The notes beneath the pieces are model-generated. The model was not told the origin of the DNA. It saw only the letters and a list, made by a program, of their open reading frames with translations, and did not search any database. 55,988 nucleotides of DNA from Bradyrhizobium cenepequi (GTDB taxonomy: Bacteria > Pseudomonadota > Alphaproteobacteria > Rhizobiales > Xanthobacteraceae), in assembly GCF_020329485.1 (NCBI RefSeq), contig NZ_JAGKJI010000044.1, positions 1 to 55,988 of the forward strand, written 5' to 3'. The translations under genes and the position numbers were made by a program. Every line of letters begins with the position of its first letter. Within the stretch, counting starts at the first letter, position 1. Positions 42,835 to 52,604 of the stretch are shown in pieces.

Positions 42835-43557
42835 ATGACAGCGCCTCAAGCTTCGCTTCTGATCGTGGAGGACGATCCCGAGATCAGCCGGCTTGTTGCC
42901 GACCTCCTGCGGCGGGAAGGATTCGCGGTCGAGTGCGCCGACAGCGGCAAGGCGATGGACGCGGTGCTGCAACGCGTGCGTCCGGACCTGATCGTGCTGG
43001 ACCTGATGCTGCCGGGCGAGGATGGGCTGTCGATCTGCCGGCGGCTGCGCGTGGACGCCGATATCCCGATCCTGATGCTGACGGCCAAGAGCGATGAGAT
43101 CGACCGCGTGGTCGGTCTCGAGATGGGCGCCGACGATTACCTGTCAAAGCCGTTCGCGCCGCGCGAATTGCTGGCGCGCGTGCGCGCCATCCTTCGCCGT
43201 GTCAAGGCGGCGCCGGCGAAGCTTCCGGTCCGTCGCTATGCATTCGACCGGTTTGTGATCGACCTGGATTCGCGCAGCATCCAGTTCGGCGAAGCGGCCG
43301 AAGCCGCGCTGTCGCTCACCAGCGCAGAGTTCGATCTGCTGGGCTGCTTCGTACAGCGGCCGCGCCGGGTCCTGACCCGCGACCAGATCCTCGATTGGAC
43401 GCGCGGCCGGTCCGCCGAGCCGTTCGATCGCACGGTCGACATGCTGATCTCGCGATTGCGCAAGAAGCTCGATGCTGCAAGCCCCGGCTCGAACCTGATC
43501 ACCACCGTGCGCAACGGCGGCTATCTGTTCACCGCGATCGTCAAGCAGGTGTCGTGA
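42835..43557 (+). CDS. OmpR-family response regulator
   Basis: A 240-aa protein. It has a receiver with Asp13-Asp14 and phospho-acceptor Asp56 (LIVLDLMLPGEDG), Lys in DYLSKPFAPRELLAR, and a C-terminal winged helix (LTSAEFDLLGCFVQRPRRVL, FDRTVDMLISRLRKKL). The stop overlaps the start of the partner kinase (TGATG), so they form one operon. The target genes are not known. Confidence 0.94.
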   Translation: MTAPQASLLIVEDDPEISRLVADLLRREGFAVECADSGKAMDAVLQRVRPDLIVLDLMLPGEDGLSICRRLRVDADIPILMLTAKSDEIDRVVGLEMGADDYLSKPFAPRELLARVRAILRRVKAAPAKLPVRRYAFDRFVIDLDSRSIQFGEAAEAALSLTSAEFDLLGCFVQRPRRVLTRDQILDWTRGRSAEPFDRTVDMLISRLRKKLDAASPGSNLITTVRNGGYLFTAIVKQVS

Positions 43558-44912
43558 TGCTGCGGATAACGCTCGCAACACGCCTGGCCCTGATCGCGAT
43601 CGTCGCGCTGTTCGCCATCAGCCTCTTGATCACCACCGCCTTCTATCTCACTTCGGTGCGGGAAGGCGAATTTGCGCGGCCCTCTCCACTGCGGCTCTCG
43701 GCGATTGCCGAGTTGATCGAACGCTCGGCGCCGGACAAGCGCCGGTTGATCCTGCAGGCCGTGTCATCTCCGCAATTTGCCGTGCGCCTTGATGCTTCCG
43801 GCGCGACACTGGACCCGCAGCCCGGCTCGCAGGATACGCATGTGCGGCTGCGTGAGCTCTACGCCAATGCGCTGCCCGGACGCGACGTCAGCGTCGCACC
43901 GGCGCCCGCTGCGAGCAATGGCCGGCGGTTTCCGCGGTTGGGCAGGGTGATATCGAATGCCGTCGAGTTGAGGGTTGGATTGCGTACCGGGGAGACGCTG
44001 GTAGTCGATGCATCCACGCGCCTGCCGGTGACGCGTCTCGGCTTGCCGGTTGGTCTCGGTGCGGGATTGATCGGGACCATCATCGGGCTGATCGCCTTGC
44101 TGATCATGCAGCGCGAGACCAGGCCGCTGGCGCGTCTTGCTGCCGCCGTCGATCGGGTGGACCTGTCCGCTGATCCGCCGTCGCTTCCCGAAGCGCGTCG
44201 CAGCGCGCCGGAGATCCGCGCGGTGATCGCAGCGTTCAATCGGCTGCAGGCGCGCTTGGGCGAGATGATGCGCGCGCGCATGACGCTGGTCGGGGGCATC
44301 GCGCACGATGTCAGGACGTTTGCGACGCGGCTCCGTCTGCGCGTCGACAAGATCCCTGATGCCGCCGAGCAGCAGCGCGCCATCGCCGATATCGACGACA
44401 TGATCCGGTTGCTTGATGATGCATTGCTGTCGAGCCGCGTCGGCGCCGGGCAGCTTTCCCAAGAGATGGTCGAATTCGAAGCCGTCGTCATCGCCGAAGC
44501 CGACGACCGGCGCGCCCAAGGCGGTCGCGTTGATGTTGCGATCGATGATGCGGCCAAGGGTGCGATCGTGCTCGGCGACCGGCTCGCGTTGCGACGTATC
44601 GTGGCGAACATCATCGACAACGCGTTGAAATATGGTCACGTCGCGCATGTGCGGATGAAGCTCGATCAGGCCTCCGCCATTCTCACCGTCGATGATGAGG
44701 GGCCGGGCATTCCCGCCGACCGACGACAAGCCATGCTGGAGCCGTTCAATCGGCTCGAAACCTCGCGCAATCGTGCGACCGGTGGCGCGGGATTGGGGCT
44801 CGCGGTCGTGCGCAGCCTGATGGAAGCCCATGACGGCACGATCGAGATGGCCGACGCCCCGGACGGCGGCACGCGGGTGCGGGTCGCGCTGCCGGTGTTT
44901 CTGCCGACGTGA
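43557..44912 (+). CDS. Sensor histidine kinase, partner of the OmpR-type regulator
   Basis: A 451-aa protein: TM1 at about 9-31, periplasmic domain to about 160, TM2 at about 162-184, HAMP, then the kinase with His250 in GGIAHDVRTFATRLRLRVD, N box NIIDNALKYGH, DEGPGIPADRR and GGAGLGLAVVRS. The H box has Phe where nearly all EnvZ-like kinases have Pro (HDxRTP), a change known to affect the kinase/phosphatase balance. ATG 43557 overlaps the regulator stop. Confidence 0.92.
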   Translation: MLRITLATRLALIAIVALFAISLLITTAFYLTSVREGEFARPSPLRLSAIAELIERSAPDKRRLILQAVSSPQFAVRLDASGATLDPQPGSQDTHVRLRELYANALPGRDVSVAPAPAASNGRRFPRLGRVISNAVELRVGLRTGETLVVDASTRLPVTRLGLPVGLGAGLIGTIIGLIALLIMQRETRPLARLAAAVDRVDLSADPPSLPEARRSAPEIRAVIAAFNRLQARLGEMMRARMTLVGGIAHDVRTFATRLRLRVDKIPDAAEQQRAIADIDDMIRLLDDALLSSRVGAGQLSQEMVEFEAVVIAEADDRRAQGGRVDVAIDDAAKGAIVLGDRLALRRIVANIIDNALKYGHVAHVRMKLDQASAILTVDDEGPGIPADRRQAMLEPFNRLETSRNRATGGAGLGLAVVRSLMEAHDGTIEMADAPDGGTRVRVALPVFLPT

Positions 44913-44924
44913 TCGCGGGCCGGC

Positions 44925-45707
44925 TCAATCGCGCCGGAATACGATCGAGGCCATCCAGCCCGTCATCAGCGCCATGGCGGCGGTCACGAAGCCATAGGCA
45001 AGGCCGTTCTGCCGCGCAGTGTTGGCGACGAATTGCTCGAAACCGACCTTGACGATCTCGAAGGCGGTGTCGGCCTTGGTCACCAGCGCACCGTCGGTGA
45101 ACAATTTGATCTCGACATTGTAGGTGCCGATCGGCACCTCCGCCGGCAGCGGAATGGTGGAGCGGAACAGGGTCGGGGTGAGGAACGTCACCGCCGAGGT
45201 CTCCTGGCGATACAGCCCGCGCTCGGAGCGCAGCCGCACGAAGGCGCTGCGGAAGACGTCGTCGGGAACGACGTCGGCATAGTCAGGGCCGACACGCTGC
45301 ATCAGCAGCACATTGTTGAGCCCGAGCTGCTGGCGCCGCTGCACCTCCGGCGAGGCGATCTGGTCGAAGGGGCGGTTGGAGAACAGCGCGAGATAGGTCG
45401 GCACCTGCAGGAACTGCCGGTAATCGCTGTTGATCCAGATGCCGACTCTGCGCTCCTTGCGCCGCGTCACCATGTCGGCGCGCGGTCCGATCACGGTCAC
45501 CACGAGGTCGTAATTGGTGCGGCCGAGTGGCGTGTCGGCATCCCTCTCGACCGAGCCGAACAGCACCAGCTCCTCGCCGGAATAATTCGGCGTCACCGTG
45601 ACACGGTGGTTCGAGACCGAGACAATCAGCCGCTCCGCACGGGCAGGGCTCGCGGCGAAGATCGCGACGAGCAGGCTGGCGAGAACGAGAAGCGCGCGCG
45701 CGGTCAT
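44925..45707 (-). CDS. TIGR02186 family protein
   Basis: A 260-aa protein with a signal peptide (cleavage after ASPARA), a periplasmic domain (RLIVSVSNHRVTVTPNYSGE, LVLFGSVERDADTP, YDLVVTVIGPRADMVTRRKE) and a C-terminal membrane helix (AYGFVTAAMALMTGWMASIV). This is the layout of TIGR02186, a family found next to TauE/SafE exporters, as here: the two genes overlap by 4 bases. It is probably a membrane-anchored partner of the exporter. Confidence 0.88.
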   Translation of the reverse strand: MTARALLVLASLLVAIFAASPARAERLIVSVSNHRVTVTPNYSGEELVLFGSVERDADTPLGRTNYDLVVTVIGPRADMVTRRKERRVGIWINSDYRQFLQVPTYLALFSNRPFDQIASPEVQRRQQLGLNNVLLMQRVGPDYADVVPDDVFRSAFVRLRSERGLYRQETSAVTFLTPTLFRSTIPLPAEVPIGTYNVEIKLFTDGALVTKADTAFEIVKVGFEQFVANTARQNGLAYGFVTAAMALMTGWMASIVFRRD

Positions 45708-46633
45708 GGCGCACCTCCGCCGGTTTCGCGGATGGTGAAGAGATCGGTGGGGCGGATCACGAGTTCCACCGCAAAGCGGATGCCGACCGCGAGCACCAGG
45801 AGCCCGAGCAACAGCCGCAGATGCTCGCCGCGGATCTTCTGCCCCGCCCGCGCGCCGAACTGCGCCCCGGTAACGCCGCCGACCATCAGGATCAACGCCA
45901 GCACAGCATCGACCAGGTGGTTGGTCACCGCGTGCAGCATGGTCGCGAAGATCATCGTCACCAGCGTCAGCACCATCGAGGTGCCGATCACGGTCGAGGT
46001 CGGTACTCGCAGCAGGTAGATCATCAAGGGGACGAGGATAAAACCGCCGCCGATGCCCATGATGGCGCCGATGAAGCCGATCACGAGGCCGACAAAGATG
46101 ACGGGAATGATTGAGAGATAGATCTTCGAGCGCTTGAAGCGCATCTTCAGCGGCAGGCCATGGATCCAGCCATGGCTGCCCGGGCGGCGCAGCGTGACAG
46201 CGCCGCCGCGGCGGGTGCGCAGCATCGCGCGCAGGCCCTCATAGGCCATCGCCCCGCCAACCGAGGTGAGCAGCACGACATAGGACAGCCCGATCATCAG
46301 GTCGAGCTGGCCGAGCGAGCGCAGATAGGTGAAGGTCCATACCCCGAGCGCGGTGCCGATCGTGCCGCCGCTCAACAGGATCAACGCCAGCGTCGGGTCG
46401 ATGGCGCGGCGGCGCCAATAGGAGATCGCGCCGGAGAAGGAGGAGGCCGCGATGTGGCTTGCGACGGAGGCGACCGCAACCGCTGGCGCGATGCCGACGA
46501 AGATCAGGAGCGGCGTCATCAGGAAGCCGCCGCCGATGCCGAACATGCCGGAGACGAAACCGACCGCCGCGCCCATCGCCAGCACGAGGAAGACATTGAC
46601 GGGAATATCGGCGATCGGGAGGTAGAGCTGCAC
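45704..46633 (-). CDS. TauE/SafE family sulfite/anion exporter
   Basis: A 309-aa protein with about eight membrane helices. It has the two internally repeated glycine motifs VGFVSGMFGIGGGFLMTPLL and IGFIGAIMGIGGGFILVPLM that mark TauE/SafE. Members export sulfite, sulfoacetate or related anions; the substrate here is unknown. It overlaps the TIGR02186 gene (ATGA). Confidence 0.92.
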   Translation of the reverse strand: MQLYLPIADIPVNVFLVLAMGAAVGFVSGMFGIGGGFLMTPLLIFVGIAPAVAVASVASHIAASSFSGAISYWRRRAIDPTLALILLSGGTIGTALGVWTFTYLRSLGQLDLMIGLSYVVLLTSVGGAMAYEGLRAMLRTRRGGAVTLRRPGSHGWIHGLPLKMRFKRSKIYLSIIPVIFVGLVIGFIGAIMGIGGGFILVPLMIYLLRVPTSTVIGTSMVLTLVTMIFATMLHAVTNHLVDAVLALILMVGGVTGAQFGARAGQKIRGEHLRLLLGLLVLAVGIRFAVELVIRPTDLFTIRETGGGAP

Positions 46634-46840
46634 GCGCGGTCGCTTCTTATAATGCCGCGGGGCTGGCGCACGGCCATTCCACGGCGCGGTTTTCTGATCG
46701 GGCTTGCGGGCAGCGGAATCCGACGCGGGACGCGGGCGCGGATCGGTTGCCGCGTCCCTGCATAACCGAAATCGCCGCGGTGAGGGACTATAGAATCCAC
46801 CAATGCGGACTTTTTTGTCGCACCTCGGCCGGGCCTCGCC

Positions 46841-47668
46841 TCACGGCCGGCCGATCGGATCGGTGATCAGGTTCATTGCCTTGGCCTCCTTGGTGCCGAG
46901 CCAGCGGATGTCCCTGGTTTGTGACATCGCCTCGATGACGGTGGAGGACACGCCCATTCGGGTCATGTAGTGCAGGACGGTCCCGGTGACGCGCTGGGTG
47001 TCGGCGACGGGGTCGGCAACCGGCGTCGTCGTGACGAACCGGTGGACGCCCAGCGTCGAGCCCGCGATGCCGTAGCGAGTGGTGCCGCCGGCATAGGCGA
47101 GGACGCAGGCGCTGGCGCAATAGGCGGGCCGGACCCGGCCCGAAGCATCAGCGACGCCGACGGCCGTTGTCAGCCCGCGGGACCTGATGATTTCGCCGAT
47201 GATAAGCGCTTGGTTCAAATCGCCGCCCGGAGATGACAGAAGGACGACATCGCCGGGCGCGAGATGTGCTTCGTCCAGCCTGTCGCGGAACCAGTTCGCG
47301 GCGGCCGGACCGAACTCTCCTCGGATGGCCAAGGCGGGCCGAGAACCGACCGCCCCGCCAAGATCGGCCCTGGCGATCAGTCGCGAACGGAGGCTCGGCG
47401 AAAAATACTGGTCTTTCCAATACGCCCAGGCGTCGGGCCGCGACAGGTCCCGATAGGCGCGGATGCCGATGCTCGAGATCAGGAGGACGAATATGACAAC
47501 CGACCACATCGACCACCTCCAGGCGCCCCGATGAGACGGCCGCGCCTTCGGCAGAGCGCTGAGCTGGCGAGGCGGTGCGACGCGGGGCCCGGTTGGCGGG
47601 CTTCGGCGGTGGCCTTCCTGGTTTTCGGCTGACAAGTTCGTCCTCTCGGCGCTGGCAGCTTCCCGCAC
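46841..47668 (-). CDS. Clp-protease-like periplasmic protein (COG3904-like)
   Basis: Up to 275 aa. An N-terminal polar stretch precedes a membrane helix (WSVVIFVLLISSIGIRAYRD, about residues 54-73), so the rest faces the periplasm. The fold resembles Clp/crotonase: VVLLSSPGGDLNQALIIGEI, then YCASACVLAYAGGTTRYGIA (Cys-Ser-Ala-Cys around the putative nucleophile) and VHRF. Family members are COG3904-type proteins of unknown activity. A start at or near 47515 (MWSVVIF) is possible and would leave a signal-anchor. Confidence 0.75.
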   Translation of the reverse strand: MREAASAERTNLSAENQEGHRRSPPTGPRVAPPRQLSALPKARPSHRGAWRWSMWSVVIFVLLISSIGIRAYRDLSRPDAWAYWKDQYFSPSLRSRLIARADLGGAVGSRPALAIRGEFGPAAANWFRDRLDEAHLAPGDVVLLSSPGGDLNQALIIGEIIRSRGLTTAVGVADASGRVRPAYCASACVLAYAGGTTRYGIAGSTLGVHRFVTTTPVADPVADTQRVTGTVLHYMTRMGVSSTVIEAMSQTRDIRWLGTKEAKAMNLITDPIGRP

Positions 47669-47751
47669 GGGGGCGCGGTCTTTCTACACAGCTTCAGCGC
47701 TGAGATACATATGGCGACGCCGCGCCGCGGCGTCGTGCGCCTGTCATAATT

Positions 47752-50700
47752 TTAATGAGCGACCGAGGCGGTCCGCTTCGGCGATGTTGCTCTAGCCGCA
47801 GGCTTAGCCGCATTGGGCTTTACGGTCGCCGAGTCCCACCCGCCCGGCGGGGTCGCGGCGTTGACGGCGTTGTCGGGCTGCGGCTCGGCGGTGAAGGTCT
47901 GGATCGCGAGCTTGGCCGCTGCGAGCGATTGTGCGTCGAGGCGCTTGGCAACATCGTCACGCTTGCGGCCGGCGTCCGCGTCGCCCTGGGCTGCCGCGAG
48001 GCTGAACCACTTGAAGGACTCGGCCAGGTTCTGTTCGACACCGATGCCGCGTGCATAGAGGATGCCGAGATTGAACTGGCTGTCGGCGACGCCGTGGTCG
48101 GCGGCCTTGCGGAACCACTGGGCCGCGCTCTTGTAGTCGGCGCCTTTGCCGCCGCCATCGGCATCGAGCACCGCGAGATTGTGCATAGCCTTGGCATTGC
48201 CGCGCTCGGCGGCCTGCACGTAATAGCGCCGCGCGGTGTCGACGTCCTTCTTCACGCTGAGTCCCTTCTCGTAGAAGGTCCCGAGCCGGAAGATCGCGGG
48301 CACCACGCCGGCCTGCGCGGCGCGCTCGTACCACTTTGCGGCCTCGTCATAATTGGTCGGAACGCCCTTGCCTTCGGCGAAGCGCACGCCGACCTCGTAG
48401 GCCGCGGCCGGATCGCCCCTCAGCGCCGCAGCGCGCAGCACAGGGCCGCCGATGGCGTCAGGCAGCCGCTCGCTCGGCGGCACCTGCACCATCCTCAGCC
48501 TGCTGCCCATCGGTGCGGGGATCGAGCCGGTGATGTCATTGCTCGCAACAGGAGATGGGGACGGCGCGGGCCCCGGCGGGATCGCCACCTGCGTGCCGTC
48601 GAGCGTGTTTGGCGCCGTGCTGTTGTTGGATTGCCGGCCGAGCGGGGTCGGCGAGGTCATCAATGGCGCCGCGGGTGCCGGCGCGGGCACAGGTGCGACG
48701 GCCGCACTGTCGGCTGGCGGCTGTGCCGCTGCGGGGGCATCGCTCGACCTTTCCATCGGCGGCATCTGCGACCCGGTGCCGCTATCGAGCAGGATCATCG
48801 TCACCTTGAAGGCGCCGAGCACGATGACCACCACACTCGCACCAACCAGCAGCGAGCGGATCTTTGACGTGATGGTCGAGGGCTCCTTGCCCTCGGACTT
48901 GCCTTGGGCCTTGTCGGCCGGCTTGGCCCTCGTTGCCGCCTTGGCTCCACTGCGCCCGCCCTTCTCGGTGGCGGCCTGGGCGGCCGCGGCCTGGGCGGCG
49001 CGGCGTGCGGCGGCGATGAAGCTCGACGTGGAGACCGGCTCTTTCTTGGCAGGCGAAATCTCGCTGATCGCGCTTTCCGACGCGGCGATGCGTTCGGTGG
49101 GCGTCGACACCCGTCCGCTCGGGCGCGTACCCGGCTCGAGCGGATGATCGGGCGGCAGGTCCGGCGCGAGCGCGGCGCGGACCGCGGCATGCGGCTCCAG
49201 GATCTCGCTGATGGCGCGCGGTGGCAGCGGCGGCGGAACGAGGGCTTCCTCGGCCGGCGTGGCCGCATGGAAGTCGCGCGGCGCCGCCGCGAAGTGTTCC
49301 TCCGCCGTGAAGCGCTGCTGAGCCGCGGGATTCGGCAGTTCGGGCTTCGGCTGCGGCACCATGGCCTGCGGCATGGCGGCGCGCGGCGGCTCGGGCGACG
49401 GTGCCGGCGCGGCAGGCACGGAGCGCACCGTGCGCAGATCGTTCTCGATCATCGCAAGGCGATCGACCACATGGCCGAGCGTATTGTGCACCGTCTCGAG
49501 CGAATCCTGCGTGCGGCGATCGGTTTCGGATTGGCTGAAGCGGATATCCGACAACTCGCGCTTGACCAAGTCGACGATGTCAGGGTCGAGCGACTGCGGC
49601 GCCGGCGCGCCGACGATGCGATTTGCCTCGGCCAGCGACACGAGATTGGCGTGCTGGCGTTCGAGATGGCGCAGGATGTCCTGCAGCCCTTCCTCGACGC
49701 GGCTGAAATTGCCAGACTGCGGATTGGAAGAAGTTTCCAGGCGCTCGAGCAGGTACGAGACGCGCTGCTCGAGATGGGCGAATGCGGACGCGCTATCGTT
49801 GCCGACCTGCATGCGGTCGATGCGCTCCGACAGCGCACGCACGGCCTCTTCGAGATGTTGCGAGTGTTCGGTTGGCGCCGGCCGCTCGCGGCTTTCCAGG
49901 GTCGAGGCCAACGCGGCGATCCGCTGTTCGAGGACTGCAAACGCATCGCCGTGGTTGCCGGCGCGCGCGAGCTCGTCGACCTTGGCCGACAGCGTCTGCA
50001 CGTCCTCGGTGAGCCGCGCCAGTGCGTCGTTGGAGGCGATGTTGGAGACGATGGTGCGGAGCGCGCCGATTGCGCTCTCGAGCTGCTGCACTGTCGAGGG
50101 ATCGTCGTTGGTGCGCAGGATCAAATCGAGCTTGGCGCCGAGATTGCGGATCGCCTCGTCATAGCCCGCAAGCTGCTCGGCGGGGGTGAGCGAGCGCAGC
50201 ACCTCGCGGATTTCGGACAGCGCGCGCTCGATGCCGGTGAGCGCCTGGCTGTCGGCACCGTTCTGCCGGTTGTCGTCGATGCGGCGCGACAGCGAGCGGA
50301 TCTCGCTTTCGAGCGACTCGATCGCGCGGCGCGGCAGCGCCTCGGTGATCGCCGCGCGGATTTCCGCAAGCTCGCTGCGGAAGGCGGCGATCGACTGCTC
50401 GACATGATCGGGCCGTTGCAGCGCCTCGATCTGGCTCGTGATCTTGACCAGATAACGCTCCAGCGAGGAGAAATCCGGGCCGGCCGGTGCCGGCGCAGCG
50501 GGTGGCGGTGCGACGGGCGGGGCATGCGCGGCCATCGGCGGAACGCCCGAGTCCATCGGCTGCGCGTGGCGCGGCGGCATTGGCCGCTGCGGCGGACCGT
50601 CGAGCTCGTTCTGGCGTGCGGCGATCTCCGCGATCGCGGAATCGAAGGAGGCGGGACTTAAGGGCGGCGACGGACGGTAGACCTTCGCGGCGGCGCGCTC

Positions 50701-51117
50701 GACAGCTTCCGCCTGGCGTTGCCGGTCCGGTACCTGGGGCTGGCGCACCGCGGCCGGATTTGAGATCTGCGAAAGCCGCGCATCGAGCCGGGAGATCGCG
50801 TCGTTGAGCTGGCGCGCAACGTTGGATTGGCCACGCGCGGTGTCGCTGCGCGGGGCATCATTTCGCGGCGCGGGCTGCGAGAGCCGATCGATCTGTTGGG
50901 TGATCGCGTCGAGCCGCTGATGAATGTCGGCGACGCTTGCCTGGCTCGATACCGCCGGCCGCGAGGGAGCAGTGCGGGAATCCGGCGGCGCCGGCTCGCC
51001 GATGGTGGAATTGAGCCAGTCGTTCAGCGTCATGCCCGCGCGGCGAGCCGCATCCTCGGCTCTTTCGCGGACGGATGGATCGATGCCGTCAACACTCCAC
51101 GATGCACGCGAATTCAT
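47752..51117 (-). CDS. PodJ-like protein with coiled coil, membrane helix and Sel1 repeats
   Basis: A 1121-aa protein. The N-terminal motif WSVDGIDPSVRERAEDAARR with TLNDWLNSTIG is typical of PodJ/localisation-factor proteins. A long cytoplasmic coiled-coil (about residues 60-600) follows, then a Pro/Ala linker, a membrane helix (LLVGASVVVIVLGAFKVTMI, about 755-775), a Ser/Pro-rich periplasmic linker and four or five Sel1-like repeats at the C-terminus (AAAYEVGVRFAEGKGVPTNY, AAKWYERAAQAGVVPAIFRL and others). In Caulobacter PodJ sets up polar structures; the same role here is inference. Confidence 0.82.
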   Translation of the reverse strand: MNSRASWSVDGIDPSVRERAEDAARRAGMTLNDWLNSTIGEPAPPDSRTAPSRPAVSSQASVADIHQRLDAITQQIDRLSQPAPRNDAPRSDTARGQSNVARQLNDAISRLDARLSQISNPAAVRQPQVPDRQRQAEAVERAAAKVYRPSPPLSPASFDSAIAEIAARQNELDGPPQRPMPPRHAQPMDSGVPPMAAHAPPVAPPPAAPAPAGPDFSSLERYLVKITSQIEALQRPDHVEQSIAAFRSELAEIRAAITEALPRRAIESLESEIRSLSRRIDDNRQNGADSQALTGIERALSEIREVLRSLTPAEQLAGYDEAIRNLGAKLDLILRTNDDPSTVQQLESAIGALRTIVSNIASNDALARLTEDVQTLSAKVDELARAGNHGDAFAVLEQRIAALASTLESRERPAPTEHSQHLEEAVRALSERIDRMQVGNDSASAFAHLEQRVSYLLERLETSSNPQSGNFSRVEEGLQDILRHLERQHANLVSLAEANRIVGAPAPQSLDPDIVDLVKRELSDIRFSQSETDRRTQDSLETVHNTLGHVVDRLAMIENDLRTVRSVPAAPAPSPEPPRAAMPQAMVPQPKPELPNPAAQQRFTAEEHFAAAPRDFHAATPAEEALVPPPLPPRAISEILEPHAAVRAALAPDLPPDHPLEPGTRPSGRVSTPTERIAASESAISEISPAKKEPVSTSSFIAAARRAAQAAAAQAATEKGGRSGAKAATRAKPADKAQGKSEGKEPSTITSKIRSLLVGASVVVIVLGAFKVTMILLDSGTGSQMPPMERSSDAPAAAQPPADSAAVAPVPAPAPAAPLMTSPTPLGRQSNNSTAPNTLDGTQVAIPPGPAPSPSPVASNDITGSIPAPMGSRLRMVQVPPSERLPDAIGGPVLRAAALRGDPAAAYEVGVRFAEGKGVPTNYDEAAKWYERAAQAGVVPAIFRLGTFYEKGLSVKKDVDTARRYYVQAAERGNAKAMHNLAVLDADGGGKGADYKSAAQWFRKAADHGVADSQFNLGILYARGIGVEQNLAESFKWFSLAAAQGDADAGRKRDDVAKRLDAQSLAAAKLAIQTFTAEPQPDNAVNAATPPGGWDSATVKPNAAKPAARATSPKRTASVAH

Positions 51118-51314
51118 GATTCCGTCCGGTCCCGACTAAGGCGTCCACACCCACGCCTGCAGCCTCCCCGTACGTCCCGATTGAACAGACAATCGAATTC
51201 CGCGCGGGGCGTCTGCCTCAGCTGTCGACTTTTTCGCGTTAGGGTAAAGAACGGGTTAAGGAATGGCCCACGGGGCTCTAAAGTTACCTCTGCGTGGAAC
51301 CTGCCGGCGCCAGA

Positions 51315-51935
51315 CTAGGCTTTATCGTCACCTTGGCCCGCCTTGAGCGGCTGAACGGCCGCCCGGTTGACCAGAGCGGAGAGGGCCTCAATGGCCTCTT
51401 CACACCATTCGGCCACGACGCGCTCGTGGCGAAGGCCGATACGAAGCCCGAGCAGCTTGCCCATATCGGCGGGCGAGGCGACCCCTTGCGGGAAGCGCTT
51501 GTTGAGCAGGCGCTCGTAGCGCTCGTAGCGGTCGCGGTGGTGTTCCAGGCGCGCCATCAGGTCGGTGCGCAGCGGTTCGATGTCGACGCTGTCCAGCGCG
51601 TAGAGCCGCACCAGCAGATCGTCCTTGACCGATGCCGGCACGCTCGGACGTGCCGCCCAGTGCCGCAGCGCGGCCTTGCCCTCAGTCGTCAGCGTGTAGA
51701 CGAGCTTGTTGGGCTTGCCCGATTGGACGACCTCGCGGGCCTGGACATGGCCGCGGTCGCGCAGCTTGGAAAGCTCGCGATAGATCTGCTGATGGTCGGC
51801 CTTCCAGAAGAAGCCGATGGAAGCGTCGAACGTCTTGGCGAGCTCGTAGCCCGTCATCGGACGTTCGGTCAGGCATGCGAGGATCGCGTCACCCAGCGCC
51901 ACTGGTCGCCACTCCTTTTCTACCTCCTCGACCAT
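51315..51935 (-). CDS. PadR family transcription regulator
   Basis: A 206-aa protein from ATG 51935 (MVEEVEKEWRPVALGDAILA). It has a winged helix-turn-helix (ILACLTERPMTGYELAKTFD, KADHQQIYRELSKLRDRGHV) and a C-terminal dimerisation helix bundle (Vir_C-like, LEHHRDRYERYERLL). PadR proteins are usually repressors that release DNA on binding small ligands such as phenolics. A 32-bp palindrome at 51946-51977 lies just upstream and between it and the divergent SnoaL gene, so it likely represses both. Confidence 0.9.
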   Translation of the reverse strand: MVEEVEKEWRPVALGDAILACLTERPMTGYELAKTFDASIGFFWKADHQQIYRELSKLRDRGHVQAREVVQSGKPNKLVYTLTTEGKAALRHWAARPSVPASVKDDLLVRLYALDSVDIEPLRTDLMARLEHHRDRYERYERLLNKRFPQGVASPADMGKLLGLRIGLRHERVVAEWCEEAIEALSALVNRAAVQPLKAGQGDDKA

Positions 51936-51945
51936 CCTTGACTTT

Positions 51946-51977
51946 ATGCATATAGGCGCATATGCGTCAATGTGCAT
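51946..51977. promoter_or_regulatory. Probable PadR operator (imperfect 32-bp palindrome)
   Basis: ATGCATATAGGCGCATA (51946-51962) and TATGCGTCAATGTGCAT (51961-51977) are inverted copies with 14 of 17 matches. It is located 10 bases upstream of the PadR start and 77 upstream of the SnoaL-like gene. The TGCATA...TGTGCAT ends resemble the ATGT-N8-ACAT type of PadR sites. Confidence 0.6.
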
Positions 51978-52053
51978 ATTGACGGTCAGGACCAAACGGG
52001 CTCGCCATTGGTCGGGCCATTGCACGTTCCGCCAAGAGGAGACGTCTTTGACA

Positions 52054-52479
52054 ATGACCGGTCTCGACAAGTGGTACGCCTACATGAAATCCCACGATCG
52101 CGCCGCGCTCTGGGATCTGCTTCACCCCGACGCCGTGTTCGAAAGCCCGGTGGTACATACGCCGCAGCGCGGGCGCGACATCACCTTCAAATATCTATCG
52201 AGCGCGGAAAAGGTGCTGGGCGGCCCCGGTTTCGCCTATCGCGGCGAATGGCGCAGCGATAGCGGCGCGGTGCTCGAATTCGAGAACGAGATCGAGGGCA
52301 TCAAGATCAACGGGGTCGACATCATCACCTTCGATGCGGAGGGACGGATCGCGCATTTCAAGGTGATGGTGCGCCCGCTGAAGGCGATCAACCTGCTGCA
52401 TCGCCTGATGGGAGAAGAACTGGTGCGGCAGGCTGGCGAGGCCAGCGCCGCCAAGTCGCAGCCTAAGTCGCAGTCCTGA
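52054..52479 (+). CDS. SnoaL-like/NTF2-fold protein
   Basis: A 141-aa protein from ATG 52054 (MTGLDKWYAYMKSHDRAALW). The NTF2-like cone fold is suggested by DLLHPDAVFESPVVHTPQRG, GVDIITFDAEGRIAHFKVMV and its length. Such proteins are steroid-isomerase-like or ligand-binding; no catalytic residues can be fixed. It is divergent from padR and upstream of acyl-CoA dehydrogenase and thiolase genes, so it may act in the same degradation pathway (inference). Confidence 0.8.
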   Translation: MTGLDKWYAYMKSHDRAALWDLLHPDAVFESPVVHTPQRGRDITFKYLSSAEKVLGGPGFAYRGEWRSDSGAVLEFENEIEGIKINGVDIITFDAEGRIAHFKVMVRPLKAINLLHRLMGEELVRQAGEASAAKSQPKSQS

Positions 52480-52604
52480 TCTCGATAATCGCTTCCCCGG
52501 AACACCGAAAGGTCTAAGGTCGGTTTCGGGAACCTTTAGTGGTCGCGACGTTGCGAGCATTTGCCCGCGACGCCAAATTCAAAAACTGCCTGCCGGAGCA
52601 CACC

